44,570 nucleotides of DNA from Chitinophagales bacterium (GTDB taxonomy: Bacteria > Bacteroidota > Bacteroidia > Chitinophagales > Chitinophagaceae): contig JAAFIK010000010.1 in assembly GCA_013298665.1 (NCBI GenBank), positions 1 through 44,570 on the forward strand, given 5' to 3'. Below the pieces are notes generated by a model that worked only from the letters and a program-made list of their open reading frames with translations, did no database searches and was not told the DNA's origin. Positions 1-7,784 of this stretch are shown piece by piece. Every line of letters begins with the position of its first letter. Within the stretch, counting starts at the first letter, position 1. A program made the position numbers and the translations under genes.

Positions 1-1127
1 CGTATGCCCTGCGCGATACCCTGAAGGACTCCAAGGGTATGGCGAGCTGTCTGAACAACCTCGGTGATATCTATACCCGCATGAAACTGCCCGACAGCGC
101 CGCATTGTACATTGAAAAAGGGATAGCACTCGCAAAATCGGCTGTGAACTGTAAGCCTGAACTGAATAAATTGTACAGCACTTACGCGAAGCTGCTGGAA
201 CAGAAGGGCGATCTGCCCGGTGCACTGGAAATGTATAAACTGTATGCGGATACAAAGGATTCCATTTATACCGACCAGTTGGGCGAAAGGTTTGCAACAC
301 TGGAAACCCGTTATAAAACACTGGAACAGCAAAAGAAAATACAGCAGCAGGAGTTCGAACTTACCAAACGGAATTACTGGATTGCGGGTGCCATCGGTTT
401 GCTGCTGCTGACCGGCTTGCTGGGCTATTCCTCTTACAAGCGGTTCAAATTGAAAAAAGACAAACAACTGCAGACGGCCATTATCCGGCAGCAGGATATT
501 GCCACCAAAGCGGTGATCGAGGCTGAGGAAAACGAACGGAAAAGGATTGCAGGCGACCTGCATGATGGGGTGGGGCAACTCATGAGTGCTGCAAAGATGA
601 ACCTGTCGGCCTTTGAAGACCGTATCAGTTTCCGGTCGGATGAAGACCGGCAAGCCTATGAAAAACTGATTGCGATGGTGGACGAAGGCTGTAAGGAAGT
701 GCGTTCTGTAAGCCACAATATGATGCCCAATGCTTTGCTGAAATCGGGACTGGCCAGTGCCATCAAAGCTTTTATCGACCAGATCGATAGTCATGTGCTT
801 AAAGTGAATCTCTACACGGAAGGGCTTAATGAGCGGCTCGACAGCAATGTGGAAACGGTATTGTACCGGGTGGTACAGGAATGTGTAAACAACGTGATCA
901 AACATTCGGGAGCCAGTAAACTTGATATTTCCTTAGTGAAAGATACAGATGGCATTGCTGCAACCATTGAAGACAATGGCCGTGGTTTTGATACAGCACA
1001 GAAAGAGAAATTTGACGGGATCGGGCTCAAAAATATCCGCACCCGTATAGCTTACCTGAAGGGTACGGTTGATTTTGATGCAGCCGTGGGTAGGGGTACA
1101 TTGGTAGCGATACATGTACCAATATAG
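1..1127 (+). CDS. TPR-containing sensor histidine kinase (5' end outside window)
   Basis: The frame is open from base 3, so the true start lies upstream. The visible N-terminal part is helical and TPR-like (motif CLNNLGDIYTRMKLPDSA), followed by a coiled-coil stretch, one membrane helix (WIAGAIGLLLLTGLLGY, near bases 378-430) and a HisKA_3 dimerisation domain with the phospho-acceptor motif ERKRIAGDLHDGVGQ. The ATPase domain shows the N-box ECVNNVIKHS and G-boxes EDNGRGFD and GIGLKNIRTR. The family autophosphorylates on the H-box histidine and usually signals to a LuxR/NarL-type response regulator; no such partner lies next to it here, so it may be upstream. The gene converges on the anti-sigma-like gene 24 bp away. 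Confidence 0.93.
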   Translation, partial: YALRDTLKDSKGMASCLNNLGDIYTRMKLPDSAALYIEKGIALAKSAVNCKPELNKLYSTYAKLLEQKGDLPGALEMYKLYADTKDSIYTDQLGERFATLETRYKTLEQQKKIQQQEFELTKRNYWIAGAIGLLLLTGLLGYSSYKRFKLKKDKQLQTAIIRQQDIATKAVIEAEENERKRIAGDLHDGVGQLMSAAKMNLSAFEDRISFRSDEDRQAYEKLIAMVDEGCKEVRSVSHNMMPNALLKSGLASAIKAFIDQIDSHVLKVNLYTEGLNERLDSNVETVLYRVVQECVNNVIKHSGASKLDISLVKDTDGIAATIEDNGRGFDTAQKEKFDGIGLKNIRTRIAYLKGTVDFDAAVGRGTLVAIHVPI

Positions 1128-1151
1128 CGGATATGCTTACCGGCTTATGTA

Positions 1152-1592
1152 TTAATGCGGCTGGTTGGGCGGCTGGTACAGCATCGATATGGGGGAAGAT
1201 TTCAGCGCACGCGTCCCTTCTCCCGGTGTGCGGGATTGCATGTTGTGACGGATTACCAGGTAAGCAATCATACAGAGGAGCAGGAGCAGTACAATTGCAA
1301 AGTAGAGCCAGGGGTAATCTTTCAGCCTGCGCTTTTCGCGGCGTTTCTTTTTCTTATTCAATTGTTGCTGCAGGTCGCGGTTAAGTTGCTCCACATAGGT
1401 ATGGATATCACCCTTATCGGCAATTTGAGCAAGACCCTCAACGGCATCGTCCATAAAGGGATCGTCTGCCATCTGTTTCTCCATTGCATGGTGCTGCTCT
1501 TTCGACAACTGGCGGTTGAGGTAATCCATTAACGCCTGGTTATCGATATCCTTATTGCTTTCGCCTAATATGTCTTTTAAATCATTGCTCAT
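1152..1592 (-). CDS. Small membrane protein, probable anti-sigma factor
   Basis: 146 aa. The N-terminal half is charged and probably cytoplasmic (MSNDLKDILGES..., then DYLNRQLSKEQHHAMEKQMA), like the short zinc-less anti-sigma domains in which a 'L..yL.g.Ls.ee...e..l..d' pattern precedes the membrane. A very basic stretch (NKKKKRREKRRLK) is followed by a single membrane helix (LYFAIVLLLLLCMIAYLVI) and a short periplasmic tail of about 35 residues. Its start overlaps the end of the upstream sigma factor gene by 11 bp, which suggests translational coupling and fits a sigma/anti-sigma pair. The function is inferred from the N-terminal pattern, topology and gene order; no unambiguous catalytic or zinc motif is visible. 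Confidence 0.75.
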   Translation of the reverse strand: MSNDLKDILGESNKDIDNQALMDYLNRQLSKEQHHAMEKQMADDPFMDDAVEGLAQIADKGDIHTYVEQLNRDLQQQLNKKKKRREKRRLKDYPWLYFAIVLLLLLCMIAYLVIRHNMQSRTPGEGTRALKSSPISMLYQPPNQPH

Positions 1593-2196
1593 CGTGCTGT
1601 ATGCGCTCCAGCATAATTTTTAAATTTCTTTTGCCGTTCTGAATATGGCTCTTTACTTTCAGCAGGGGATAGCCGGTTTGTTCGGCTATTTCCTGGTAAC
1701 TCTTTTTCTCCAGGTAAAACAAAGTTACGCATTGTTGCTGCTCTTTGTTGAGTTGCTGCAGGGCTGAAGCCATATTGTTCAATGCCTGCTCTTTAGCGAT
1801 ATGGCTGCCGGCATCACTGTTTTCGCCGGGGGTGGCAATATGCCTTTCGGTAATTTCCACCGTGTGCCTGCCCTTGTCACGCAGTTTCATCAGGCAATGG
1901 TTCTTGGCAATCATATACACCCAACTCTTAAAGTATTCCACCCGGTACTTCTGCATCTCGCTGATGGCTTTGAGGAATACCTGTTGTACACCATCCTTGG
2001 CCTCTTCTTCATTCTTCAGGTATTTCATGCATACCCCAAGCAGCATAAGGGTATATCGTTGCATGAGTACGCCCAGCCATTGGTTATTATGTTCGCCGTA
2101 AAAGCGCTCCAGCAGTTCGTTGTCGGTAATATCGTTAAACCTGTCGGGTTTCAATCCTGGTTTTTTTGTAAAGATGCGCTGAAAGGATTTTTTCAC
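1582..2196 (-). CDS. ECF RNA polymerase sigma factor
   Basis: 204 aa, typical of ECF sigma-70 factors. Region 2 is visible as NEEEAKDGVQQVFLKAISEM with a following WVYMIAKNHCLMKLRD segment (-10 recognition). Region 4 contains LNKEQQQCVTLFYLEKKSYQEIAE with the helix-turn-helix continuing TGYPLLKVKSHIQNGKRNLK (-35 recognition). An N-terminal extension of about 25 basic residues precedes region 2. The start codon is GTG: upstream the frame soon reaches a stop, and the next in-frame ATG lies inside region 2. The gene overlaps the downstream anti-sigma-like gene by 11 bp, so the two are probably one operon. The regulon cannot be read from the sequence. Confidence 0.92.
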   Translation of the reverse strand: MKKSFQRIFTKKPGLKPDRFNDITDNELLERFYGEHNNQWLGVLMQRYTLMLLGVCMKYLKNEEEAKDGVQQVFLKAISEMQKYRVEYFKSWVYMIAKNHCLMKLRDKGRHTVEITERHIATPGENSDAGSHIAKEQALNNMASALQQLNKEQQQCVTLFYLEKKSYQEIAEQTGYPLLKVKSHIQNGKRNLKIMLERIQHDEQ

Positions 2197-2246
2197 AAAT
2201 ATTTTTTTGGGTCACCCGCAAAACTTAATTTGATGGCAAATTGAAA

Positions 2247-3008
2247 ATGATGCAATACGGACTATGTGTGGTAGCCGTCTGCCCTGTTCGCCGGTCGCCA
2301 GCACATGGAGCAGAGATGGTTAACCAGTTGCTGTTTGGCGAGGGGGTAACTATTATGGAAGTGGATGATTCGAAAGACTGGTTACTGATTGCCGGTATCA
2401 CAGACGGTTATACCGGGTGGTGCCAATACAGCCATATTGAGCAGCGGGCCGGACAGATAAGCGAAACGGATCCCCCACTGGCACTGGCGTCGGACTGGGT
2501 GAACACCCTGGTCTTTGATGACGCACAACTGCATGTGCCGATGGGAGCCAGTCTGGCCATTTTTGAGCAGGATGACCGGCTGGTGTATACCGGCAGCAGG
2601 TGTATGCCGGCTGAGATGTCCCGGGATGCTGCAACAATCGAAGCACTGGCCATGCGTTTCCTGCATACGCCGTACCTATGGGGCGGCCGTTCGGTATTTG
2701 GGGTGGATTGCAGCGGGTTTACACAAATGGTTTTTCATTTTCTCGGTATTGCGCTGCCAAGGGATGCACACCAGCAGGCCGGGGAAGGAACCGTGGTTGA
2801 TTTTATTCAGGGTGCACGTTGCGGCGATCTTGCTTTTTTTGATAATACAGAAGAAAGGATTATGCATACCGGCATTTTACTCGATGATAGACGGATCATT
2901 CATGCGGCGGGTAAAGTACGTATTGATGGAATTGACCATGCCGGCATTGTGCATAGCGATACGCTGCGGCATACGCACCGGCTTCGTATCATCAAACGCT
3001 TTCTTTAA
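2247..3008 (+). CDS. C40 (NlpC/P60) peptidase with N-terminal SH3-like domain
   Basis: 253 aa from the ATG at 2247; an in-frame TTG lies two codons upstream but is less likely. The N-terminal third looks like bacterial SH3 domains (PVRRSPAHGAEMVNQLLFGE and WLLIAGITDGYTGWC), which bind peptidoglycan stem peptides. The C-terminal NlpC/P60 domain has the nucleophile Cys155 in GVDCSGFTQ, His207 in MHTGILL and the third polar residue His219 in IIHAAG. Such proteins are gamma-D-glutamyl-diamino acid endopeptidases acting in wall recycling or remodelling. No clear signal peptide is present, so it may act in the cytoplasm on recycled muropeptides. It is divergent from the sigma factor gene with a 50-bp gap. 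Confidence 0.9.
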   Translation: MMQYGLCVVAVCPVRRSPAHGAEMVNQLLFGEGVTIMEVDDSKDWLLIAGITDGYTGWCQYSHIEQRAGQISETDPPLALASDWVNTLVFDDAQLHVPMGASLAIFEQDDRLVYTGSRCMPAEMSRDAATIEALAMRFLHTPYLWGGRSVFGVDCSGFTQMVFHFLGIALPRDAHQQAGEGTVVDFIQGARCGDLAFFDNTEERIMHTGILLDDRRIIHAAGKVRIDGIDHAGIVHSDTLRHTHRLRIIKRFL

Positions 3009-3039
3009 TACAACAGGAAAATTTGGCGCAGGGCTGCTC

Positions 3040-4107
3040 TTAGTCCCGACCCAACTTGCGCAGGTAGGCTACGTGTGAGGCAATGGCATGGCGCATTTTG
3101 GGATATTCCACATAAGCAAGCCCGTACTCGGCACAAACCTGTTTGATAATCCTGCTGATGGCAGGGTAGTGGATATGCGATATTTTGGGAAACAGGTGAT
3201 GCTCTATCTGAAAGTTCAGTCCGCCCACCAGCCAACTGATGAGTTTATTCTTTGTGGCAAAATTGGCAGTTGTATTGATCTGGTGAATGGCCCATTCGCT
3301 TTCAATCTTATTGGTATCGGGTGAAGGCAGGGGAAATTGCAGGTGTTCTACCGTGTGTGCCAGTTGAAAAACGATGCTGAGGATAAAGCCCGCCGTCATG
3401 CTGATGAGCAGAAAGCCTACGAGCCATTTCACAAAGCCGAGGAGCATGATGGGTAATATCACCATCATAAACCCATAACCCAGCTTGGCCACCCAGAACC
3501 CGATGTGTTCGCCAGTGGTTAGTTTTCGGATGGGTACAGTACCGATTTTACGGCTGAAATATTTGGTATAATCTGTTTTAAATACCCACACGATCAACAG
3601 GAGGGTATATAAAAACCAGAAATAGTAATGCTGGAATTTGTGCATTTTATAGCGCTTCTGGTTTTCACAAAGGCGCAGAAAAGGCCGTGCTTCAATATCA
3701 TCGTCGATGCCATCAATATTGGTATAGGTATGGTGAATGATATTGTGTTTGATCTTCCACATAATGCTGCTGGCACCAAGAAAATTCATAGAGATGGCTG
3801 CAATATAGTTAACGGCTTTGCTCCTGCTGAAACTGCCGTGTGCACCATCATGCATGACATTAAAGCCGATGGCAGCCGTGAGCCCGCCGAGGAGGATACA
3901 TTCGAGTATTGCGACCCAGTTGTTGGGGGTAAAGAAAATCAGGTGCGTACACACCACAAAATAAGTGACACAGAACAGTACTGCTTTGAAGTACAGGCCA
4001 AAATTGCCCGTCATCCGTTTGCGCTGTTCCTCAAAATAGCTGTTTACCCTATTTTTGAGATCCTGGTGAAAACTGCTGCTGTTATTGATAAATTTTGGGG
4101 TTGCCAT
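3040..4107 (-). CDS. Membrane fatty acid desaturase (front-end type)
   Basis: 355 aa. All three histidine clusters of the membrane di-iron desaturases are present: HDGAH (86-90), HNIIHH (121-126) and QIEHH (300-304), with additional histidines HTVEH at 251-255. The Q in the third box in place of H is typical of front-end (delta-5/6) and linoleoyl-CoA type desaturases. Membrane helices lie around residues 42-60, 66-84, 100-118, 165-178 and 208-250. No fused cytochrome b5 domain is seen, so electrons must come from a separate ferredoxin or reductase. Likely role: introducing double bonds into membrane acyl chains. A candidate -7 box lies at 4145-4152 on the same strand. Confidence 0.93.
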   Translation of the reverse strand: MATPKFINNSSSFHQDLKNRVNSYFEEQRKRMTGNFGLYFKAVLFCVTYFVVCTHLIFFTPNNWVAILECILLGGLTAAIGFNVMHDGAHGSFSRSKAVNYIAAISMNFLGASSIMWKIKHNIIHHTYTNIDGIDDDIEARPFLRLCENQKRYKMHKFQHYYFWFLYTLLLIVWVFKTDYTKYFSRKIGTVPIRKLTTGEHIGFWVAKLGYGFMMVILPIMLLGFVKWLVGFLLISMTAGFILSIVFQLAHTVEHLQFPLPSPDTNKIESEWAIHQINTTANFATKNKLISWLVGGLNFQIEHHLFPKISHIHYPAISRIIKQVCAEYGLAYVEYPKMRHAIASHVAYLRKLGRD

Positions 4108-4144
4108 CTTGCGTTATGTAAATGCGTTATTTGAATGAGTTATA

Positions 4145-4152
4145 CAAAAGTA
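4145..4152 (-). promoter_or_regulatory. Bacteroidota -7 box (TACTTTTG) upstream of desaturase
   Basis: Exact match to TAnnTTTG on the minus strand, 37 bp before the desaturase ATG. No clear -33 TTG was found at the expected distance. Confidence 0.4.
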
Positions 4153-4196
4153 ATCAAGTAATGTTCTGCCAGTACGTCTGTTGTTATTTTTTTTCA

Positions 4197-4928
4197 TCAG
4201 GTATCTTTTTGGATCAGCGCGTCGAAACTGCTGATGCCCACCATTTTCTCGGTAATAAAACCTTCTGCAAAAGGCACGCCAATCATTTTGCCAAACCATT
4301 TGTGCCGGTAAACGACACTGTCTAAGAAATCTGGTGTGGAAATGTAAGTTTGCGGTTCTTCCAGTCCGGGATTGTGAAACTGAGTGGCATATGCCCGGAT
4401 GGCTTCAAGCTTGCGTTCAAATACCGTACTGATGTCCACCACAAAGTCTGGTTTCAGGAAGCGATCCTGCACATAATGAAACACATATTTAGGGCGCCAG
4501 TGTTCCTGCGGGTTGCCATGGTCGTCGTGGGTAACAATTTTGCGGAGGCCGGAGAGAAATGCAGCATCTGCTACCAGTTTTGCCGATCGGCCATGATCCG
4601 GGTGACGGTCTTCCGGCGCGTTGCAGAGTACAATTTCCGGACGATACTGCCGGAGGGCCTGTATTACCCTGCGCTGGTGTACTTCGTCGTTGCTGAAAAA
4701 ACCATCAGCCAGGCCGAGGTTTGTGCGCATATCCACTCCCATTACTATTGCCGCTGCTGCGGCTTCTGCATCGCGTATTTCGGCTGTACCCCTGCTGCCA
4801 AGTTCACCCCTGGTGAGGTCAATAATCCCTGTTTTTCTGCCCAGGGCTTTTTCTGTCATCAATACACCCGCGCAACTCAGTTCTACATCATCGGGATGTA
4901 CGCCTATCGCCAGGATATCCAGTTTCAT
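4197..4928 (-). CDS. bshB1: Bacillithiol biosynthesis deacetylase BshB1
   Basis: 243 aa from the ATG at 4928, which has an AAGGA-like ribosome site just upstream; an upstream in-frame TTG is rejected. LmbE/PIG-L-like fold: zinc-binding motif HPDDVE (His11, Asp14) and second motif EDRHPDHG (His112). The 'AIGVHPDDVELSCAG' start and 'DLTRGELGSRG' segment are characteristic of BshB1 in Bacteroidota. It removes the acetyl group from N-acetylglucosaminyl-malate, giving the substrate to which BshC adds cysteine to form bacillithiol, the main low-molecular-weight thiol of these bacteria. BshA and BshC are not in the window. Confidence 0.95.
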   Translation of the reverse strand: MKLDILAIGVHPDDVELSCAGVLMTEKALGRKTGIIDLTRGELGSRGTAEIRDAEAAAAAIVMGVDMRTNLGLADGFFSNDEVHQRRVIQALRQYRPEIVLCNAPEDRHPDHGRSAKLVADAAFLSGLRKIVTHDDHGNPQEHWRPKYVFHYVQDRFLKPDFVVDISTVFERKLEAIRAYATQFHNPGLEEPQTYISTPDFLDSVVYRHKWFGKMIGVPFAEGFITEKMVGISSFDALIQKDT

Positions 4929-4954
4929 GCCGTCCTTTTTTGTCAAAACTGGCG

Positions 4955-4962
4955 CAAAGGTA
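4955..4962 (-). promoter_or_regulatory. Bacteroidota -7 box (TACCTTTG) upstream of bshB1
   Basis: Exact TAnnTTTG match on the minus strand, 26 bp before the bshB1 ATG, giving a short leader that contains the AAGGA. No convincing -33 element. Confidence 0.45.
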
Positions 4963-4986
4963 CGCTTAATCGCAGAAAGGAGGGGT

Positions 4987-5268
4987 TTATTTTATCACCA
5001 CATCCCTGATGGTTCGCTCCCCAAGGGTTTCGTTAACCCGCTGGATGATCATATCGCGGGAGTACAGGAGCTCATTTTTAAGTGCGGCTACGGAAGAGGT
5101 GATGAAGAGGGTATGGTTGATGATTTCGATCTTGTCGGTATATTTGGCTACGGTTTTACCCATTATATCCGCCCAGGCGTCTTCAATGCGTAATGCCTGT
5201 ATGCCGGATTTTAAGCGGCTTTTACTGAGAAAATATTTAAGGCCATCGCCGATAGATACCAGTGCCAT
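4987..5268 (-). CDS. DUF721 / DciA-like protein
   Basis: 93 aa, the usual length of the compact DUF721 proteins of Bacteroidota. Characteristic segments: SIGDGLKYFLSKSRLKSGIQ, then RIEDAWADIMGKTVAKYTDKI and LFITSSVAALKNELLYSRD, ending in a short beta strand IRDVVIK. DciA proteins load the replicative helicase DnaB in bacteria that lack DnaC/DnaI; whether this short form does so is inferred from the family. The gene is divergent from the methyltransferase gene, and a TACCTTTG box ends only 4 bp before its ATG. Confidence 0.88.
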   Translation of the reverse strand: MALVSIGDGLKYFLSKSRLKSGIQALRIEDAWADIMGKTVAKYTDKIEIINHTLFITSSVAALKNELLYSRDMIIQRVNETLGERTIRDVVIK

Positions 5269-5272
5269 ACCA

Positions 5273-5280
5273 CAAAGGTA
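5273..5280 (-). promoter_or_regulatory. -7 box (TACCTTTG) of the DUF721 gene
   Basis: Exact TAnnTTTG on the minus strand, 4 bp upstream of the ATG. If used, the transcript would be leaderless or nearly so. Confidence 0.45.
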
Positions 5281-5306
5281 GTGCTTCTCCGATTCCCGTC
5301 AACCCT

Positions 5307-5314
5307 TACCTTTG
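5307..5314 (+). promoter_or_regulatory. -7 box (TACCTTTG) of the methyltransferase gene
   Basis: Exact TAnnTTTG on the plus strand, 12 bp before the ATG at 5327, divergent from the equivalent box at 5273-5280. Confidence 0.45.
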
Positions 5315-5326
5315 CCCGGTGCATCA

Positions 5327-6151
5327 ATGTTATACATATTGAAGAGATATATCGCCGCGATGGTAAGAAGCCTGCGCCTTGGTAAATGGGCTGAGTGGTG
5401 CCGCTTTACGGCGCAATACCTGCTGCGCTACCGCAACAACCAGTCATATGTACGGCAACATCCGGATTTCCTCTTCCCGCCTGCCTGGTTTATGTACGAA
5501 ACCTACTCGCTTTCGTACCGCGATTATGCAGAAGACGGTCTGCAAACGGCAGGTGAACTGCTCAGCCTGGTACGTCCTTTTATCAAACCGGACGAAGACC
5601 GGCCGGTGATACTGGACTGGGGTTGCGGTCCGGGGCGTATTGTGCGGCACCTGCCCGGGCTTACTGCCGGGCGGCCTGTCATCTATGGCACCGATTACAA
5701 TCCGGCATATGTGGAATGGTGTGCCGGTGCAATCAGGGATGTACAGTTTCTGCAAAATGGGTTATTACCACCCGTATCCCTGCCCGGTAATACCTGTGCA
5801 TTTATTTACGGCATATCCATTTTTACCCATCTTTCGGCAGAAAGCCATACCCTGTGGGCGGCTGAACTGTACCGGTTGCTGCGCCCGGGCGGAGTACTGC
5901 TGCTGACGGTGCAGGGATTGCCCTCCCGGCAGAAATTACTGCCCGCCGAACAGGAACGGTTTGACCGGGGAGAGTTGGTGGTGCGGCACTATGAAAAGGA
6001 AGGTAACCGGCTCTTTGCCGCTTTTCAACCCGCAGCATTTATGCGGGTATTGCTGTCGGCCTTTGAGTTGCTGCAGCATATTACCGGTGGTACCCCCGGT
6101 GCGCTCGATCATACACAGGATACCTGGATTGTACGCAAACCTATGCCTTGA
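5327..6151 (+). CDS. Class I SAM-dependent methyltransferase
   Basis: 274 aa from the ATG at 5327; an upstream in-frame TTG lies inside the -7 box and is rejected. The SAM-binding motif I is DWGCGPGRIVRHL (starting at Asp97), followed by the acidic end of strand 2 (YGTDYNPAYVEWC) and a motif IV/post-I region containing FIYGISIFTHLSAESH, then LYRLLRPGGVLLLTVQG. This is the layout of Methyltransf_11/25-type enzymes. The substrate is unknown: no pathway partner is adjacent. The C-terminal end overlaps the convergent riboflavin synthase gene by 11 bp. Confidence 0.88.
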   Translation: MLYILKRYIAAMVRSLRLGKWAEWCRFTAQYLLRYRNNQSYVRQHPDFLFPPAWFMYETYSLSYRDYAEDGLQTAGELLSLVRPFIKPDEDRPVILDWGCGPGRIVRHLPGLTAGRPVIYGTDYNPAYVEWCAGAIRDVQFLQNGLLPPVSLPGNTCAFIYGISIFTHLSAESHTLWAAELYRLLRPGGVLLLTVQGLPSRQKLLPAEQERFDRGELVVRHYEKEGNRLFAAFQPAAFMRVLLSAFELLQHITGGTPGALDHTQDTWIVRKPMP

Positions 6152-6731
6152 GCTGCATAATGCGGTTGACATATTTGCCAATCATATCAAATTCGAGGTT
6201 AACAGTATGTCCCGCCTGCAACTGGTGCATATTGGTATGCGTATAGGTATAGGGGATGATGGCAACGGTAAAATGATCTTCCGATACGTCAAATACGGTA
6301 AGGCTTGTACCATTGAGGGTAATGGATCCTTTTTCGATCAGTAATGTGGCAAAACGGGTATCGAATAAAAACCGGTATTCCCAACTGCCTTCTTTTGCTG
6401 CCACGCCGGTGCATACTGCTGTCGTATCCACATGCCCCTGTACAATATGCCCGTCTAAACGCCCGTTCAGGGTCATGCACCGTTCGAGGTTAACAGATGT
6501 ACCCGTTTCCCAATGGCCGAGGTTGGTTTTGAGCAGGGTTTCTGCGATGGCTGTTACCTGGTGGGTGCCTGCGTTCACTGCTTCCACGGTAAGGCATACG
6601 CCGTTATGGGCCACGCTCTGGTCAACCGACAGTGCTGACGACATGGGGGCAGCAATCCAGAATGTTGTATTTGTGCCTTGCCGGGCTATTTTTTGAACCA
6701 CACCCGTTTCTTCGATGATTCCTGTAAACAT
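6141..6731 (-). CDS. ribE: Riboflavin synthase, alpha subunit
   Basis: 196 aa. The canonical start MFTGIIEETG is at 6731; a second ATG 15 bp upstream is unlikely. Two tandem lumazine-binding beta-barrel repeats are visible, the first beginning at residue 1 with a CLTVEAVNAGTHQVTAIAE segment, the second around GRLDGHIVQGHVD and SLTVFDVSEDHFTVAIIPYT. The enzyme dismutates two 6,7-dimethyl-8-ribityllumazine molecules to riboflavin and the pyrimidinedione precursor. No FMN riboswitch is recognisable upstream. It overlaps the methyltransferase gene tail to tail by 11 bp; other rib genes are not in the window. Confidence 0.95.
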   Translation of the reverse strand: MFTGIIEETGVVQKIARQGTNTTFWIAAPMSSALSVDQSVAHNGVCLTVEAVNAGTHQVTAIAETLLKTNLGHWETGTSVNLERCMTLNGRLDGHIVQGHVDTTAVCTGVAAKEGSWEYRFLFDTRFATLLIEKGSITLNGTSLTVFDVSEDHFTVAIIPYTYTHTNMHQLQAGHTVNLEFDMIGKYVNRIMQLKA

Positions 6732-7113
6732 GCTGCAATTTAGCATTTAGTGGTAAGATATGGGAAACATGTGCCAGGAAAGCACCCGGCCCCAGACACC
6801 TCCCGCACCTTTACCCCGGTCTGGCGCGCCACCACGATACCACTCCAGGGCATTTACCCCGGTACAATGGGTAGGCAAAGGGTAGGATATCCCACTGATG
6901 CGCCACTGATGCGCCACTGATGCGCCACTGTAAAAAGAAGTGGGATATCTATGGGTCAACAGTATTCAAATATTGCCGGATCAATGGCAGAAAGAAGGAT
7001 ATACCCTATTGCAGCCATACCGGTAGGCTACCCTTGTGTGCCGGTGATCCGGCGGGGAAAATAATTTTTTGTGGAAAATAATCAGCCGTGCATCTGTGTA
7101 AAAAACAACTGCT
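6732..7113. other. 382-bp intergenic region with an 11-bp tandem repeat
   Basis: No credible gene. A minus-strand frame at 6747-6959 is rejected as low quality. The notable content is the repeat and palindrome at 6886-6949. Nothing resembling an FMN or cobalamin riboswitch could be completed on either strand. Confidence 0.6.
6886..6949. repeat. Tandem repeat (3.5 x CCACTGATGCG) inside an 11-bp inverted repeat
   Basis: Three perfect copies of CCACTGATGCG at 6892-6924 plus CCACTG at 6925-6930. The block is bracketed by perfect inverted arms GATATCCCACT (6886-6896) and AGTGGGATATC (6939-6949). Confidence 0.9.
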
Positions 7114-7719
7114 ATGCATACCCAATATTTTCTCCCCGTAGTGCATCCCGCTTTTGAATTGCTGAAGCGCTCTGCCCGCCTGCTGCATTTTATCGCTGCC
7201 TCTGTTATCCTTGTCAACGCCTGGCATGCCTGGCGCGAACACGAGGCAGCCACCATCCTCAGTATTACGCAGGTCATCATAGCTGCCGACATTTACCTCC
7301 TCATTTTTTTCGCTGGTGATGTACTCCGCGATGCGCCCCGGCTCAACCTCATTTTCCGGCTCATGGAAGCACTGGCGATCCTCGGTATTTCGATTGGCCT
7401 CTTTACCGAAGGACACACCCTGTTTGGCTGCGCACACCTGTTGCTGTCCATCGGCTACACTTTTCTGCTCTACCGCGAGGCGCGTGTCATCCGGTCGGAG
7501 GGTATCTGCATAAGGCCTACCGGGGTAATGCTGCCCAATTTCCTCAAAGACGCTGAAATCAGTTGGTGCGATATCAAGGCCATCTTTCCGCAATACCACA
7601 GCATTTGTATTGAAACCCTCCGCAACAAGAAAATTGAGTTTAACCTGCGCCAGAATTTAAGAATTGATGAGTTGGAACAAATTGACGATTTTTGCCGCCG
7701 CCACCTGATTCAGGGATAG
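7114..7719 (+). CDS. Small integral membrane protein, unknown function
   Basis: 201 aa, not recognised. About four membrane helices: LLHFIAASVILVNAWHAW, ILSITQVIIAADIYLLIFF, a segment around LIFRLMEALAILGISIGLF and CAHLLLSIGYTFLLY. The C-terminal 75 residues are soluble and alternate strands and a helix (SEGICIRPTGVMLP, ISWCDIKAIFPQYHSICIET, KKIEFNLRQ, then LEQIDDFCRR). This resembles the small PH-like domains found behind membrane helices in many bacterial proteins. It precedes the radical SAM gene on the same strand by 65 bp, so they may be cotranscribed. No functional prediction is made. Confidence 0.8.
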   Translation: MHTQYFLPVVHPAFELLKRSARLLHFIAASVILVNAWHAWREHEAATILSITQVIIAADIYLLIFFAGDVLRDAPRLNLIFRLMEALAILGISIGLFTEGHTLFGCAHLLLSIGYTFLLYREARVIRSEGICIRPTGVMLPNFLKDAEISWCDIKAIFPQYHSICIETLRNKKIEFNLRQNLRIDELEQIDDFCRRHLIQG

Positions 7720-7784
7720 GAAGATTGCAGGTTTTGCTGCCTTGCCGCCTGTACCCCTTCAGTGGCCATCATCAATACTATTTT

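Noticed and set aside
6747..6959. 70-codon minus-strand frame upstream of ribE
   Set aside because: It runs through the tandem repeat, has odd composition and no family resemblance; treated as non-coding.
6732..7000. Possible FMN or cobalamin riboswitch (GCCACTGTA-like words)
   Set aside because: The other conserved boxes of either riboswitch could not be found, and the GCCACTG word comes from the tandem repeat.
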